Positions 12,901-27,900 of a stretch of 64,000 nucleotides of DNA are shown here, in pieces; the first letter of the stretch is position 1, and every line of letters starts with the position of its first letter. The notes below the pieces were generated by a model that saw nothing but the letters and a program-made list of their open reading frames with translations, was not told the DNA's origin and did no database searches. A program made the translations under genes and the position numbers. Origin of the DNA: Tenebrio molitor. Its lineage: Eukaryota > Arthropoda > Insecta > Coleoptera > Tenebrionidae. The stretch covers positions 1,426,001 to 1,490,000 of the forward strand of contig NC_091048.1 of NCBI RefSeq assembly GCF_963966145.1. The letters run 5' to 3'.

Positions 12901-15900
12901 ACTTCTGCTCTGCAGTTAAAATATTTTGTACCAGATTTAAATCGGAAAACTGTCAAGGCGTTACTTGTTGATATCTATTTTGTCTCTGAACAACTTTCAG
13001 CAAGTTTGAATCAAGGACAAAGTGATGATATATTGTGCAAATAATTGTTTGCACTGCCATCAACAAGAGTAGTTGTTTTTTGATCAATATTAAGCGCCAG
13101 AAGTGTAAACAATTCTTATTTTACAGTGTGGGGAATTTAATTTTACACTTTGATGCACTTGCAGTGTACTAAGTTTTGCTCAATTTGCTAGAGAAATAAT
13201 GTAATTACAAAAACAATTTCCGGTGGAATACTTGGCAGCGCTTCATTATCACTTTCACCAAGGGATTCACAAATTCTATGGAAATATTTGCAAAAGTAAA
13301 TGTGCATATTTTATGCTACCGGATTCATATTTTGTAGTTTTATCGAGTTCTTTTTTTTAGTACTAATTTAATTTTACTCAGAGAATTTGCAAGAAAAACC
13401 TGATGTCTCATGCACGTGGCAACTAATATTTTCTTCCCGGGGAGTGAATTTGTTTCATCCGTCACGCGTCACTTCACACGCTCCGAGGTGAAAGACTCAT
13501 TAGAGCTAATTCAAGGGAGCCGAGTTTAGCTGAGCGCGCGAAAAACTGTTGTTTTACTGAAAAGCGCATGTTTTGAAATAAATTAGAAATAACTTGAGAT
13601 TTCTACAATTACTCTTGTGTGTCGATCTCAAGCTTCAGTAGTCATCTACGTTTTCTCTTTCTTTTGTGTTGTTCATCTAGAGTCTAGACACACCTTTCAT
13701 TCTAAAATCTTTGTGGACATTTTTTTCCGTTTCAGAAATTTCTGATTCTGTCATAAACAAGTTTGCTGCAACCTCTGACAAAATTTGTTTCGATCACTTG
13801 TTTTCATTTCCTTATTCATTAATTTTTCTTTGTTTTGTATTACTTTTCCTCTTATTTTCTCAAATATTCCACAAGACATCTTGTTATTCGGTCTAAATGA
13901 GATTCGTATCAACTTACTGTGACAAAATCCATTTCGGTGGACAATAAATGTTTCTTATTTTTCTCTCTTCTGATTAAAAAATAACCAATTATCCTTTACG
14001 ATGATTATTTTCCCCAGAGAAGAGATAAAAAGTATTTTTTTTTTTTGTACAACCAAAATCAATACAGAATAAGGATTTCTTGCTTTGATGTTCTGTCAAC
14101 AAGTTTGTCTTCAAGATAATAATTGTTTTTTTGCTTTTTCTCCTTTGTATTTAAAAAATAATGAATGCAGAATGAAGTTTCACATTTTGCTTAAACGATT
14201 TTTTTCAGCTTTTGACAAAATCCATTATCGTTAATTTACTAGAGGTTTCTTTTCCAATTACTTTTAGACATAAGTCTTTCATGATCATGATGATACATTT
14301 TATTCAATGAGAATTCTGGCATCAAAAGTTTTATTTTTGTCATCTTCACACCATTTCTTACACTTTCATAGGTTTTCATTTTCCATATTGAATCAAAAGC
14401 ACATTTAAATTTTGTGTTTGAAAACTTTGAGTGTTTCTTATCAACGAAATTGTTAAGATATTTTCAACCAGAAAAGTTGTTGAAACTTTGAAAGCATTGG
14501 ATTCTAAGTAGCACATTTATGGCATTTAGCCTGTTGCGTTTTTTACTTTTTATTTAAACGAGTATATGTTTTAGTTTAAATATGCAAACGACTTTCTTAT
14601 GTGAATTTCAGATTTGATATATTTTTGAATCTCTGTCGTTTACCTTTTGCAAGTCATGAAACTTGGAAAATCAGATAAAACTCTCAATAAATTTCAGCGT
14701 TTTTAAAAATCTGAAAGTCGTGTCACGAAAGCACTGTCGTGTATGCATAAGTATTCCAAAAGAAAATTGTATTTGCAACTTTTTACTTAATGACATCATG
14801 TAAGAGCGTGATGAAGGGGTTTAATTTGTTTTTAGAATTAATACGACACAATTTTATTGCAAGTTATAAAACACATCTGAGTCGCCAGACAAGCTACTAG
14901 TCATTTATTAAATCTTTCCGAGTAAATTACTTTAATCTTGAACGATTGCCAGAATAGTATTCCCATCTTACTCATCTATCACCTGTGGAATTTGGCGACC
15001 TGTCGCTGTTCGAATTTTTCGAATGTTTCCACGGTACAAAAAACGCTGAATTTGTTATTCCAATTTTCTTTTTTGCATATCGACTTTTCCTAAACCACTG
15101 AATAACACTACTTTTTTCCACATATCTAGACAAAGCTTTTATAATTGCAAAATTCCAACTTAAAAATAACTCCGCTCTGGTCGCAGTAAAATTAGGCAAT
15201 TTAAATTATAATCAAGCTGATTTATAGGACACGAATTACTTAAAAGGTAAAATGTGACCAGGACGATCGATGGAAGACGTTAAACGTTTGATGAGACATC
15301 GTAAAGACACGAAAATGAAATTAAAATTTTTTGGCTGAATGATGGCTGACATTTATTGTTGTTGTCCTTCGTACTTCGTGTGATTACTCAACAAAGGACG
15401 TCACGAAACATTTTATTTTTTTACATTATTGTATACAGGGTGTCGCAAAATTAACGTATTCCAAGTCTTGTAGGGAAAATTCTCAGGAACTTCGAAAAAA
15501 TAAAATAAAAAATATAGGTGGGGGGGTCTTTAAAAAGGTACTTTTGAATAAATATTGGCAACTTTGATATTTTTTTCAAAGTGACAGCAATTTTTTTTAA
15601 ACATTTTTGCTTGGTTAACAGGATGTCCCCTACTAAGCCCCGAACTCGGAATACGATAATTTTAAGACATCCTGTATTATTGAAATCCAAAATTCTTCAA
15701 TTTTTTGGAAGTTGCTCTGAAATAACTTGAAGAGTATAATTTTCTTGGATTTTTATATAGGTATTTGTAAAATTATTATTATCACTATTATTATTATTAA
15801 CATTTTTAGTCAGGGTTGTAGATTATTGAAAAAACTTTCTACCAAGCTCATTAAAAATGGTCAAAAAACTTCTTTTGTTTTTTTTTTTTTAATAACTTTT

Positions 15901-18900
15901 CATCCGTACGTGCTGGGGCATCAAAACTCCACCGGAATTTTTTTTGTCTAATTATCAAAACCTTTGCACCACAGGATGGTGGATGTAGCAACGTCGGTGT
16001 TTGCAGATTTTTCCAGTTAATTAAGCTCGTAATTTTTTTTAGCGCTCTGTTCTGAATTGCTTTTTAAAATGTTCATTTTCGCTCTGTCATCTCCCCAATA
16101 AATTCCTCCGTCGTGACGATACCTTGAAAATTTCAATATTCCCCATATGAATTTTTCAGACAAATCGGGAGCGGATTCGAAGTGGCAAAGGCCGCACGAG
16201 CCTCTGAAAAAAAATTTATATGAATAATATCCGAGCAATTTTAATTCGGAATTTGCGAGATGTGTGCCAACATATTTCACGTTTTGGCGACCGTGAACTT
16301 TTCATGGACCACCAACGCGCGAGAGGGTGGCATGCAGAATTAATTTATCACCAGATTTTATGAGGTGGGAGAGGTATTTTAACCGTTTTGGAGTCGTACG
16401 AGCAACTTCATAACGCCAGATACGTGTCGATAATGCTCTTTTTTGTGCCGCGTAAATCTTTTGTTTGGGGTTTATTGTCGGGGTGGTCATTAGGGGATGT
16501 TATCGAAGTTTTTTTATAGCGGGGATTTAATGGACTAACCCCTTTTGATCGTCATACCTAACTCTCCGGAACAGTCGGATGAAGAAATTAGTTTTTATCG
16601 CTAGTATTCTAGTCCAAGGTTGATTAAAGTTGGCCAAAGTTTCAGAACCTTGGACCTACTTTACCTTATTAGTTTTCGTGACCACAACTGAACTTTAACA
16701 CACTCTGTATTAATTAGATACATATATTAAATATTTATTGCTTGTTCGATTTTATCTGTGCGTCTCTTTGTTTTGTTGTTTGCAATGACTCTATAATTAG
16801 CTCGACAACATTGCACGTTTCCAGACATCATTTGATGTTCGTTAAAATGTAATACTTGTCATTTCTCGGGATGTGGAGACAGCATAGTGCAAAGCTGTAC
16901 TTTTACTTAACCGGAAAAAGCTCTCAAAGCTCTACAACGTGCAAAGGAAACATTTTATACCGGGACCTTTTTTTAACATTGAACATAGCCCATACTTATT
17001 CCCTATGTTCAGTTTTAAAAAACACAGGTCAATGCATGTATGCAATCACGTAACCAAGGTAACGAAAATAAGTACTGGACAGTTTAACAAAATGGTCAAG
17101 TTGTTTGAAGAATAAATACACATAATGCAGTTATTCCATGCCAATCAGAGCATTAGAAATGTGCGTGACATTTCCAATGCAACACATGTTAGACCAATTC
17201 CATCAATCGGAACAATTTTTAACATTATTTCAAAATCTCAGGTGTTCGGTATAGTTGGTTGCATAGCAACTCACAATGCATTGATATGTGTTTTTTAAAA
17301 TTGAACATAGGGAATAAGTATGGACTATGTTCAGAGTTAAAAAAATGTCCCGGTATGTTGAATTTATCGCGACTTAAATTGCTTTCACATGATCCGAAAA
17401 CCTTCGCAGTAATTAAAATTTAACTTTAGGTCGTATAAAAAGCTCGATGCTTTTTGCACGTGAAAATTGTGTGCAATAAATTTTTGTAGAGAGCTTTGAC
17501 GAGATAATTACATTTCGTCATGATAAAAAGGAAAAACTGAAATACGTGTCGTGCTTGGAAACGAGACTATTTGTTAGAAACAGATCGTTATTTTAAAGTT
17601 TGTAGATTTTTAGCGGATTTTGTTAAAAAAATTAAACAAACTGGTCCCGTGAACAATTTTTAATCTGCATTTGAACAGTATTTTATTTCGATTTATTATT
17701 TAGATTTGTCATGGATACGTTTCATCGTTGCTCGGGCTTTGTTTCTGTTTTGCCAATTTATCAAAAACTTGCAATTTATTCTCTTTTGAAACTGTAGATT
17801 GTTGTTAACGAATGAGAGACGTTGGCGGCAACGATTCTCGAGCATCACCACAGCTTTAACACCTTCGTCAAAGCACCGAATTATTTTTATATCATGTTAG
17901 AACTTTGTGTATCGATGGCAGAAATTATTTCTCTCATGTTACACATTAATTTTTAACTGTATTCAGAAGGAACTGAAGAGCAGGGGTGGCAAATAATTTC
18001 TCTGTGGAAGACCGTCCGAGAGTTTTGAGTCGTTGAGCGCCCAGCAAATTATTCATAACGTGTGCATCGAATGATTTTTTAAAAAAAGTGAAAAACAAAT
18101 CTAATGGTTACTTTTTTAAGATAAAACATATTTGAAGCTACATTTTATTTAATGAAATTCGACGAAAATAAATATTATCGCTGAATGTACTAAAAGCAAA
18201 CCACTTCCAGGATCAAACGTATTAAGATTAAGTTATTATTGACACTTCTCGCCGGAAAAACACTTTCATTTCCTAAAATTTACAGAAATTTAATTTTCAA
18301 CCATAATAAAATCTCGTAACTTAAATATTTGAATTGTTTACATTGCTCAAAAAGTAATAGAACTGTTTAATTCATACATATTAAGTACTCAATAGTTTTT
18401 TTCATTAAAATTTAAAATCACGCGTGGATAATATATTTTTCTCAAAACAAATAACAAAGGAACTAATTTGTTATTTTTTTCAAATGAATTCCGGAAGGGT
18501 CAGGTAATCTCGTGAAGATAAATATTATCACAGAACCCACTCATGTCAAAAGTTTTATTCCGGTAAAATGAAATTTTTTACGCAGTGTAAACTTGACTAC
18601 AGCGATCATTATGAATGATTGTCCCATCGCAGTTGGCGTTGAAAACCCACACAAATTTGGGATGTGCCGCTAGCTTCGCAACGTTAGACAAACTAGCGCC
18701 AGCAGCGCTACCTATCAGCGATGCTAGTCTCACTCATGTTATAAAGCTTGCGGCACATTCAGCTACGTCACCAACGCCTACCGCGATGAGACAATCATTT
18801 ATAATGACCCCGTATAATGTTTATAGAACAATTTTTTTTTCAGATTTTTCACCAGAAAAATGAGACTGTTATAGAAAAACAGTTTTCAATCATATTTTTA

Positions 18901-21900
18901 ATATTTGTGATATTTTAATTAAATAGCGAGAGTACTAATTCACTTCGCTGTGGAGCACGATGTGTAAAATTGGATAAGAAATGAATAATTAAGTGTGTAC
19001 ACACTTTAAAAGTAATAAAAACCATATTACTATTTGAAAAGTGTAGAATAGTACATTCTTCAATGAGCTATTGTAATGATGGCTATTATTCAAAAGGATG
19101 AAAATTGCAACACGAGCCGTAGGCGAGTGGTGGAATCATCCGAGTGAATAATAGCCTTCAACGCTAGTTGACAATATTGACATTGACTTGATGACATTTC
19201 AAGTGAGTATTTATGTTTCCACTTTTTACCCCATTTACACAGTGTGATCTCTCAGATCACACGAGTACACATCCCCCGCCTATAAATATGCGTGAGAAAC
19301 GATTTATGAGTGAATGTAACATTTATCTGTTTGGAATACTGTCAGCTGCGAATAATTCATCGGTACCGTATTTATGGCGACTTTACGGCGACATTGAATC
19401 ATGAAACCTGTCTTAAATCGACCTTATAAACGTAAAAACTGAGTTTTATAAGCGTGCCAGAGCCCCATCGCTTTCGTTTTTCCCTTCCTGACTCGTAAAA
19501 AAAACCGTTTGTCGTCGGCATTACCGTCACTTGTCCAAAAATTCCTCGACCCCTTTGTCCCCCACCCCCCTTCATTAGGGGTCAATTCTAGTCAAATCCC
19601 CGTCGACTTATCATAATACGATTACACGGCGTCGTGATTTTTAATTACCATCCCTTGTACCTGGGATCGATACAACACCCCCTGTTGCTGGTGTTTTCTG
19701 CATGCGAGAACAAATCGACGACGCCACCCCCGAATTAACTCCGACCCGCGACGGAAACGACTTATTCGTCGTCGGTTTAGTGAATCTCGCCCCGGATTAG
19801 GGTTTCGACAATAATTTTTTACAACCTGGCACGCTCTAATGGACTCCCAAGTCTATATTCGTCCTCTTTGAAGAGAGGCCGAGGGCGGGCGAATCGATCG
19901 CCGCCGCCTGCATAACAACAAAAACCATCAATAATACGGGGTGAATGCGATATATTGCGATCAAACGGGCAAGGGGGTGGCACGGGAGCGGAAACAATGG
20001 ATGCGTCGCGAAGAAATAAGAAGTTGTTGGTGCGAGGGCTCGAGGGGGCGACGTGACAGGCCTAGGTGGTTTTTTGAATGCGCGAAACAAAAAAGAAAAT
20101 ATTGAAAAGAGGCGCACGAGGACCGAGGATGGTTGTGAAGTTGTGATAAATGCGTTCGGAGGGGGTTTGGATGTGACAGAAAGAATGAAAAATTTTCTGT
20201 ATCTGGCGTTTGTCTGTTGTACGTTTCACTTATTATTTCACACTGGCATCAGCTTGCGATCAAAAGAAAAACGTACAAAGGTCAAGAAGGAAAAGTACTG
20301 ATCAATACAAATTATTATTTTTTCATTGTGATAAGTTCTTCCTAATATGCTTGAACAGGTTGACCTGATTTTTTGCTGCACTAGTAAGTTATTCTAAGCA
20401 TGCTTGATGTCTGTTTTAGGCTGATCTAGGGTTGTAGGAGTGGGGGAATCATTAAATTCCAAGCAGTACAGTCAAGCTTACTTTAGAGCAAGAGACCTCA
20501 AAGTAACGTAGCACTTAGTTCAAGGAAGTTGAACACATTTGCCAAAGTAGTAGAAGGCTTCTTCGCTTCTCTCTTACCGAAGTTGCCGTGTGGCAACTTG
20601 GCAAATTGTGAATTGCCACTTAAAAGCCGCCGTAAAATAAGTTGAAGATGTCGATTACTTTTTTATAGAAACATTTTGAACTACCTTCTGGGTATTTTTG
20701 TCTTTGTTTCTTGTTTTCCTATTGTCTTACGTACTTTTATCTTGTATCTTTGTTTTTTTTTTTAATGGATTCCTATTCGGTCTCATAATTATTGGAATCT
20801 ATGATTGTTATTTTGTCTTCTTTTGTTTTCTTTTCCGCTTTCATATTTTTCTTCAGTTCTACATAATTTTGTTGATGGCGATCCAATTTATCTCAATTAT
20901 TGAGATTACTTTTAATGTTCCTTTTCTTCCCTCATCTTTTTTCTGTAATGCCAACGCTTTTTCACACTAAACATTCACTTATATAAATCCTGCTACTCTC
21001 CACATCCGTGATGCTGCTGTATCTTCTCGTGATTTCTTCAATGTTGTACTCTTCCTTCCTTTTTTATTAGAAACCACTCCTCTATTCTATTTTCATGTAC
21101 ATTTTATTGCTCCATGAATAATAAACTTTCAGTAGTAACACCTTTGTGAAAAGGAAAGCAAGCTGCACTTCCTTTATGGACCACAGCTAAATCAGGACTA
21201 AGACAACAGTCAGTAATGGGAATGGAAGGTTAATAGGAGAACTAATCGTCGTTTCTAATTTTAGATGTTTAAAAGCTCTTCCAATATAAATTCCAACCAA
21301 CAGAATAACTGAGAAGGCTCTTACGATTCAGTGACAAATTAAACTGAATATGTATGATGCAATATCACTTATATGCTATAACAATTATTACAGATAGATC
21401 TAGAGCATTATCAGACACGCTTGGAATAACTATAATCTCAAATAATAATTAATTACCTATCGCAATACGTAATCGTTAATTTTATTGTTTTTCCACGACT
21501 ATTAAAGGATGAATGCATTCTTGTTGGATATGCAATGAAATAATATGTCAATTCCACGCCCCGTGTTAGAATATACTGAAATCCATGGCTGTCGGCCAAT
21601 CACATCCCTCGTATTTTCATTCTACGACGGCAGATCGCCAATCGGATGCGTTTGTAAACAATAAGTCGCGCATCGCGTAGCAACGGCTAAACGAGGCACA
21701 ATTTTAATTGTCAAATATTCAATATCAATTGTTTTTTCTTGGTATAGTCGTGAAGAAAGTATAGTCTTAACTCGCGTATGATGGCTATTATTTAATAGGA
21801 TGAAAATTGCAACACGAGCCGTAGGCGAGTGGTGGAATCATCCGAGTGAATAATAGCCATTATACGTTCATTGAAGAATGTGCTATTCTCCTGGTGCTTC

Positions 21901-24900
21901 ATTACAGATAAATGCAACGGTCGTAAATAAGTAGTTTCTAGAGTATATTTTTCCCGCCATTATCAGAAAACTTGATACTTCGTTGCCTTTATCATGCTTT
22001 TAAACTTTTAACGTTAAATTACCTACTGTAAAGGGTTTTGTGGAACTTCGCCACAGGCTAGGAGGATTAGTGATGAGTGAATAATTTATTGCGCTGCTTT
22101 TTAAAAGCTGAATTTTTATCGGGTTTTCTTTTTCAAAAAATGTCTCTTTTGTACTACACCAACGTGTAAACGGAACTCGTAGAGAAAGGGGCGAACTCAT
22201 TTAATAATTATAATTAATAATTAGAGAGTAAATGGGAAAATCCATAATGTGCAATTAATTAAAATAAAGCGGCTCGGAATAAGAATGAATCAAGTGCAAG
22301 AGGAAGTTGCAGTTAATGTTGTTTCACACGCGACGCTCACCTTCCCAGAGACTGAACAGATAAAGTGAAAATACTTGACATTTATATAAACACGAACACA
22401 AAACAATTCGCTTTTATTACGCTTTTCCTACATATTTTTTTAATTGTTTATTTTCGTGTAAATTTGTCAGTTTTGTTTTTCCCCCGCGACAGTTATATTA
22501 CGTTCACCTTGTACAAAATCCATACCGCCCCCCTCCAGTACTACCAACAATGCAACAACATACCGGGATAGGAAATAAACGAGTCCTTAATTGCTGGCGT
22601 TCGATAATTTTAAAATGTCGTGACTTGAACAGTTTTCCCCGATCGGCACCGCACGCACCCCATAGCGTCTCTCCATGATGTTCCTGCAGCGGATCCGGGA
22701 TTCATGAATGGGATTTATTTCGGGAATGGACGGTTCTTTTTTGTCGATTTTGCGTGTTCCGCGCTACACACTGCAGGATAAAATAAATCGCCGTTCCTCC
22801 GAATTAAATTTAGACATTAGTCATTCGGTTTGGCAACATTGAAACGAAAGGATCGATGAAAACGTGCAGGTTGTTATACGCTTTTTGTGGTATGTAAACT
22901 TTTTCAAATATTAATGTGTTTGTTCGGGAGCGAGTTGTTTACCACCGATTTATTTACGAAATAATCGGGAGACATCGAGCGCAGAAGGGTACAGTTCGTT
23001 TCACGTTTGATCCGACACAAAAAATTTAAAGGCGGGACGACGGAACGGTTTGTTGTGAAAAGTGCTGTACAGTAAAATGTGCTATTAAAATTGTTAATTA
23101 TTTATGGATGGTTAAGTTTCCATTTAATGTCCATTTGTTTTATTTATGTTGCGACTCGTTTTATGATCGTATATTCCGCACATGCACGTAAATTTATTAA
23201 TTTTATCGCGCACTGCAATATTAAATAACATTTCGTTGTTCTATACCGAGTTGAAATTTTAGCCGATCTTTTTGTTCCATTTATTCCAAAGTGATATTAT
23301 TCCATAAATTTGTTATGAACTAAATTGTGGCTTTTTGATTAATGACATTAAGCTTTTTATAGAGTTACAAGTGCTTTTGTTTGTAAATTATAAAGTCAAT
23401 GTAATGGAGATATTGCCCGCTACCCAAGAAAAGTGTGACTTCTTTTTTGATCCAGTCGTGTAGGTAAATAAATTTTCCTCACTAGTGAGTTTACTTTCTC
23501 CATTTTCCTCACTAGTGATGCAAACGCCTATTTTCCTCACTAAATTGAGTCATGAAAGTATCATTTTCATAAGCGACGTTGGAAAAACATATTTTTGATT
23601 CAGTAAAGCAACGAGCGTTCAAAAATTTGCCGCCAAAAACTTTACAACCACGAGTTGCCTTTTAAGTTGTATGCTTTGACATTCTTTTTTCAGATACATA
23701 ACTTGGATTATTTTATTGCAAATTAAATAATTATGTATTTTTAAGTAGGCAACCGTCATATAGCACTAAAAAAAATAGGAAAATTCTTTTTTGATTAGTT
23801 ATTAGAACTGTTTTAATTTGCACTGCTGAGTAAATGACGATTTTTTTCTTTTTTTTTTTTTCGTTCAGTAAAGGACTATTTTGCCATCCTTGTCGACATA
23901 TCACTAGGACATACGTAGAAATATTTATTATAAAGAAATAAGGAACTGGTTTCTATTTAAAATATCTAATATTATTTTTGACATTTATTACCAAGATGTT
24001 GGCCCTCTTTGGAAATGATTTGGTACAATTCTGGCCAGAAACTTTTTTTTTTTGTTTTCTATGAAACTTAAATTAAACCGCTTTAAATTGAAAAGTATAC
24101 TGTCATAATAACAGTAAATTATAGATGTGTCCATTTTTACAATGAACAGAATGTAGCGTAAACTGTGAAAACTTCATTTATAAAGTAAACAGAGTATAGA
24201 CATGAATAAATCTATTTTTCAGAATATTTGCTAGCCTTCGATAACATAAACATTCACAAGGAAGTTTATTTTAAATAACGCACAGTCACGTTTCAAAAAA
24301 ATTCCATTTTACTACTCCATACAAATTTCCAAAAATTTCAAAATTTATTTACTTTGCTATTTCAATCGTCTCTATTACTGGCGCCGCCCCCATTCATTGT
24401 GCGCCTTTATTTAAACATCCCAAACAAACCCAATTGTACCAGTTTCCCTTGTCAATAAAACGAAGAAGAGGGTGATGGCAAACGATTTCGCTTTTCCTCG
24501 TCCATTATCTGGTGGATTTTTGCACCAAATGGAAAACGAGTGAACAAACACCGCTGCAACTTTAATGAGTTCGTCCCCGAGAGATGCAATCTCTGAAAAG
24601 CATTTTCTTAAGTCGCCAAACATCGTCACGTTCCAAATTAATTATTTGATGGCGACAAACAACGAAATTGATAATTCCGGAACGTCGATCGAAATGCGGG
24701 GTTTGTATTTTTCGACTCGACGATTTGAAATTTTAATTAGTTTCTTTCGTTTCGCCACTGAGAAAATTTTAATTGGAATCAGCAGCTGTCAAAATGGTCG
24801 GGGTCGGTTTTACTTAGATTGAATTTGCGCCAAATTTGGTTGTTCAGGTTGCGCTTTTTCGCGAAAAGCTCTGGCACGATCCAAGAGAAAAATCTAAGCT

Positions 24901-27900
24901 GTGGGCGAGCAAATTAATTGCTTTATCGGTTATTAAAGAACAGAAAGTTTGCCGCTTGCGTGTGCGATGAAAACCATAAAAGTTGGTAAACTTGCTTTAA
25001 TGTTTCAATCAACCTTGTGGCGATGGGCCCGATTTAGCTCACCTATAAATTAATTTGATAGGTGTATGAAAGACGGGCCGGAAAAGTTTATTGTTGGGGG
25101 CGGCGTCCGTGCGAGTTGCTAAGACAAAAAACAGAAGTAGATCCGCCGGATTGTTTTCGTGCGGGGGATTGTCTCAATAGGGTGGAGTGCTCGTGGGTTA
25201 TTTGTTTTGATTGGAATTGGACCATCGCAGGTGTTTTTCAACACGAAATGGACGGCCGAACTTAAAATCGATTTGTATTTTTTATCTAAAAAAATCGAGT
25301 CGACGCGCACGGGATTCTACAAGGTTGCACCGTGAAACCGCTAATCTTTCCAAGTTGTATCAAAGCTTTTACCTGATTTAACGCAGACTCAGTGTACTGA
25401 AAAAATTATCTGTGTGACGTTGGAGCTGTTACAACACGTTCTTGACGTTGGAAAAATTATCGGATATTGTTTATTTATTTACTTTCATTGTTCTACGTAA
25501 TTTTATTATCATGTTTTTATTTTCCTTTGTGTCTCCAAATTTAAGGTGAATTTTGTGTTGTTTTTAACTTAGCCGTACTACTTTCTTAACGTTGAGGTAC
25601 TTAAAAGATTTTTTTTAAATTCTAGAACGGCACGTTCTGTTATTTCCGGTGTACCGCAAGAGTCCGTTATTAGTCCAGTTTTATTTAAATAGTTTAAGAA
25701 TATTCATGACAGTTCTAAGCCTAATTCGCTATTATATGCAGATGGCCTCGAATTATAAAGCTTGAATACTAACAATGACAAGAAATTAAAAATTATAAAA
25801 TCTCAAGCAGTTTCTTTGGCGCATTTTTTTTCTATTGTTTTTTAAAATACATCATCTCCTGAATTTGCTTAGTTAAATTTTTGCAATATTTTAGAAATAA
25901 CATCCACAATATACTATTCGAAAATGTACGGTGGCCTATTTTTCGCCCCTGACGAACTCCGTCAGCTTCTGGGTCGTGTGTCTCGTTTTTGCGAACAAGT
26001 GTCGACCGCCCTCAGACCAAGAGTCAAGGCTACCGTGTCCCGGCCAAAATCTCCCGATGTTGATGTAAGGCGTCGTGACGTCACTGATGCTGCAGGATGG
26101 TAACGATCCGACCGGGCGTTCCGACGCCCACGCACAGCAGTCTGATCGGCGCGCCGCGACGCCAGTCAAAGCCGACCCTCCGCCGAGACCTGTTGGTCCT
26201 GCTCTGGCGGCAAAAAACGTAAATAAATAAGAGTGCGTTCGGTAATGGTACGGCGTCGTAGGCGGCGATGAGCGGCGTCGGCTTCCTGGTGAAGACGTTC
26301 ACGCCGAGCGGCCGGAGGCGGAAGCGATGCGAGAAGCAGCAGCACAAGCTGGAACTGCCCGGATACGGTCAATGTCAACCGGACGTGGTCCCCTATTGGG
26401 ACACCGCCGTCCCCATCACCCCACCGGCAGCGTTTCTGCCCCCCGGATACAAGAGGTCGTCGTTTCGCGGTGAGAGAGCGCTGTAACAGGCGGTCGCGAA
26501 CGTTGAAGCGGCGGGATTGATCGGGGATCGCCGCCGCCGGCGTCTCGCCCCACTCGCACTCCTCCATTAACCGCGGCCCGTAAAAGGGCCATAAAACAAA
26601 GCAGGGACCTATTTTCGACGACCTTGCCGAAGTCCCGACGGGCTCGTTTCCACATGCTTCGGTTTTTGCGCAAAATTGTTCACAGTGCTAAGGGCGGAGT
26701 CGGGGGCGGGATGATTGATGGGTGCACACGCAGCCCCACCGGAACAAAGAAATTTTATAGAGGGAAGGAAAACGGCGGTTTTAACGATTTTTCATTAGTC
26801 GCGGTGGCTGTTTCAAAAAAAAAATTAAGTTCCAACAGTTTTCTGAAAAAACTGCCAAAACTTTTGTCTTGGTGGTGGTGTAACAAGACCCTCATAGATC
26901 ATCTAAAATATATATATATATTGGAAGAGATTGTCACTTTAGACACTTCGCAATCACCAAGCGACAGAGATTGATCACCAATTTTAATTAATAATAATAA
27001 TTTATCAAAGCAGAGGACATCCAATGATTAACATTAACTTTTTTTTTAATTATTTACTTGTTGACATTTGGAAGTTATTTGATACAGTAAAAAAAGAACA
27101 AATATTTGATGTGAATTTATCAAGGATTAATTATTCCGCAAACGCTTCAGCGGAGTGTTTCTTTCTCACCAATTAACATAAATTATAATATTTTATTCTT
27201 TCTCAGCGCAAAACTTCTGAAACAAAAAGTTTTTTCATTTAGAATGTCAACGAAAGGATGTCTTCTCCCTCAATTAACTTGGAAATTCGCTCAAACTAAT
27301 CGGGCTCTCGGCTTTGCCTCGTGCCTGAAATTTAGTTTTCGCGTTGTAAAATACTCCTACCGTACTCGAATGTACCTAAATAACTATTTAAACGTTACGA
27401 TTACAAATTGTCAAAAAAATCCTTTTAATTTGAGACATTTACAACTCTTTTTAATCTGCCCTGACCAAGGCAGCAATGAAACAGGCGCGAACTCTTTTAT
27501 AGCACTTTACTGCCCATTAAATCAGCATAAAGTGGTTTACACGACTGATAATGCGGGATAATGACGGTCATAAATTATTGCTATCGCATTTTCAATTGCG
27601 CACTTATCCATCCTCTCGGCACTGATAATTGCGACCACCGGCAGACCTTTCTTCAGAGACTGCGACCTCCGCTTCCGTTTTCCAAAAAAGAATCTGTCTG
27701 TAATGAAAAAGCTTATTTGTCCAAACATTTCTTTATTTGTCGGCGAAAACTGCAACGTAACACAGTTTTCACAACGCCAATGGGAGTGAATCACTTTTTG
27801 CTCTTCTGGAAGTCGTCCAAATTGACGTGCGCAAGGTCCATTCCTCACGTGCTTGCATCTCGACACCTATTTATACTCTTATTGTGATGAATAAACACCT

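Noticed and set aside
20698..20970. Hydrophobic 90-codon frame resembling a membrane protein
   Set aside because: The region is T-rich and gives F, L and I by composition; there is no family pattern or splice support.
26081..26673. Several overlapping minus-strand frames of 85-133 codons
   Set aside because: They are antisense shadows of the CG-rich alternative Phactr exon and its leader.
27244..27887. Frames of about 105 codons on both strands
   Set aside because: The two strands shadow each other, no protein family is recognisable, and part of the region is a hairpin repeat.
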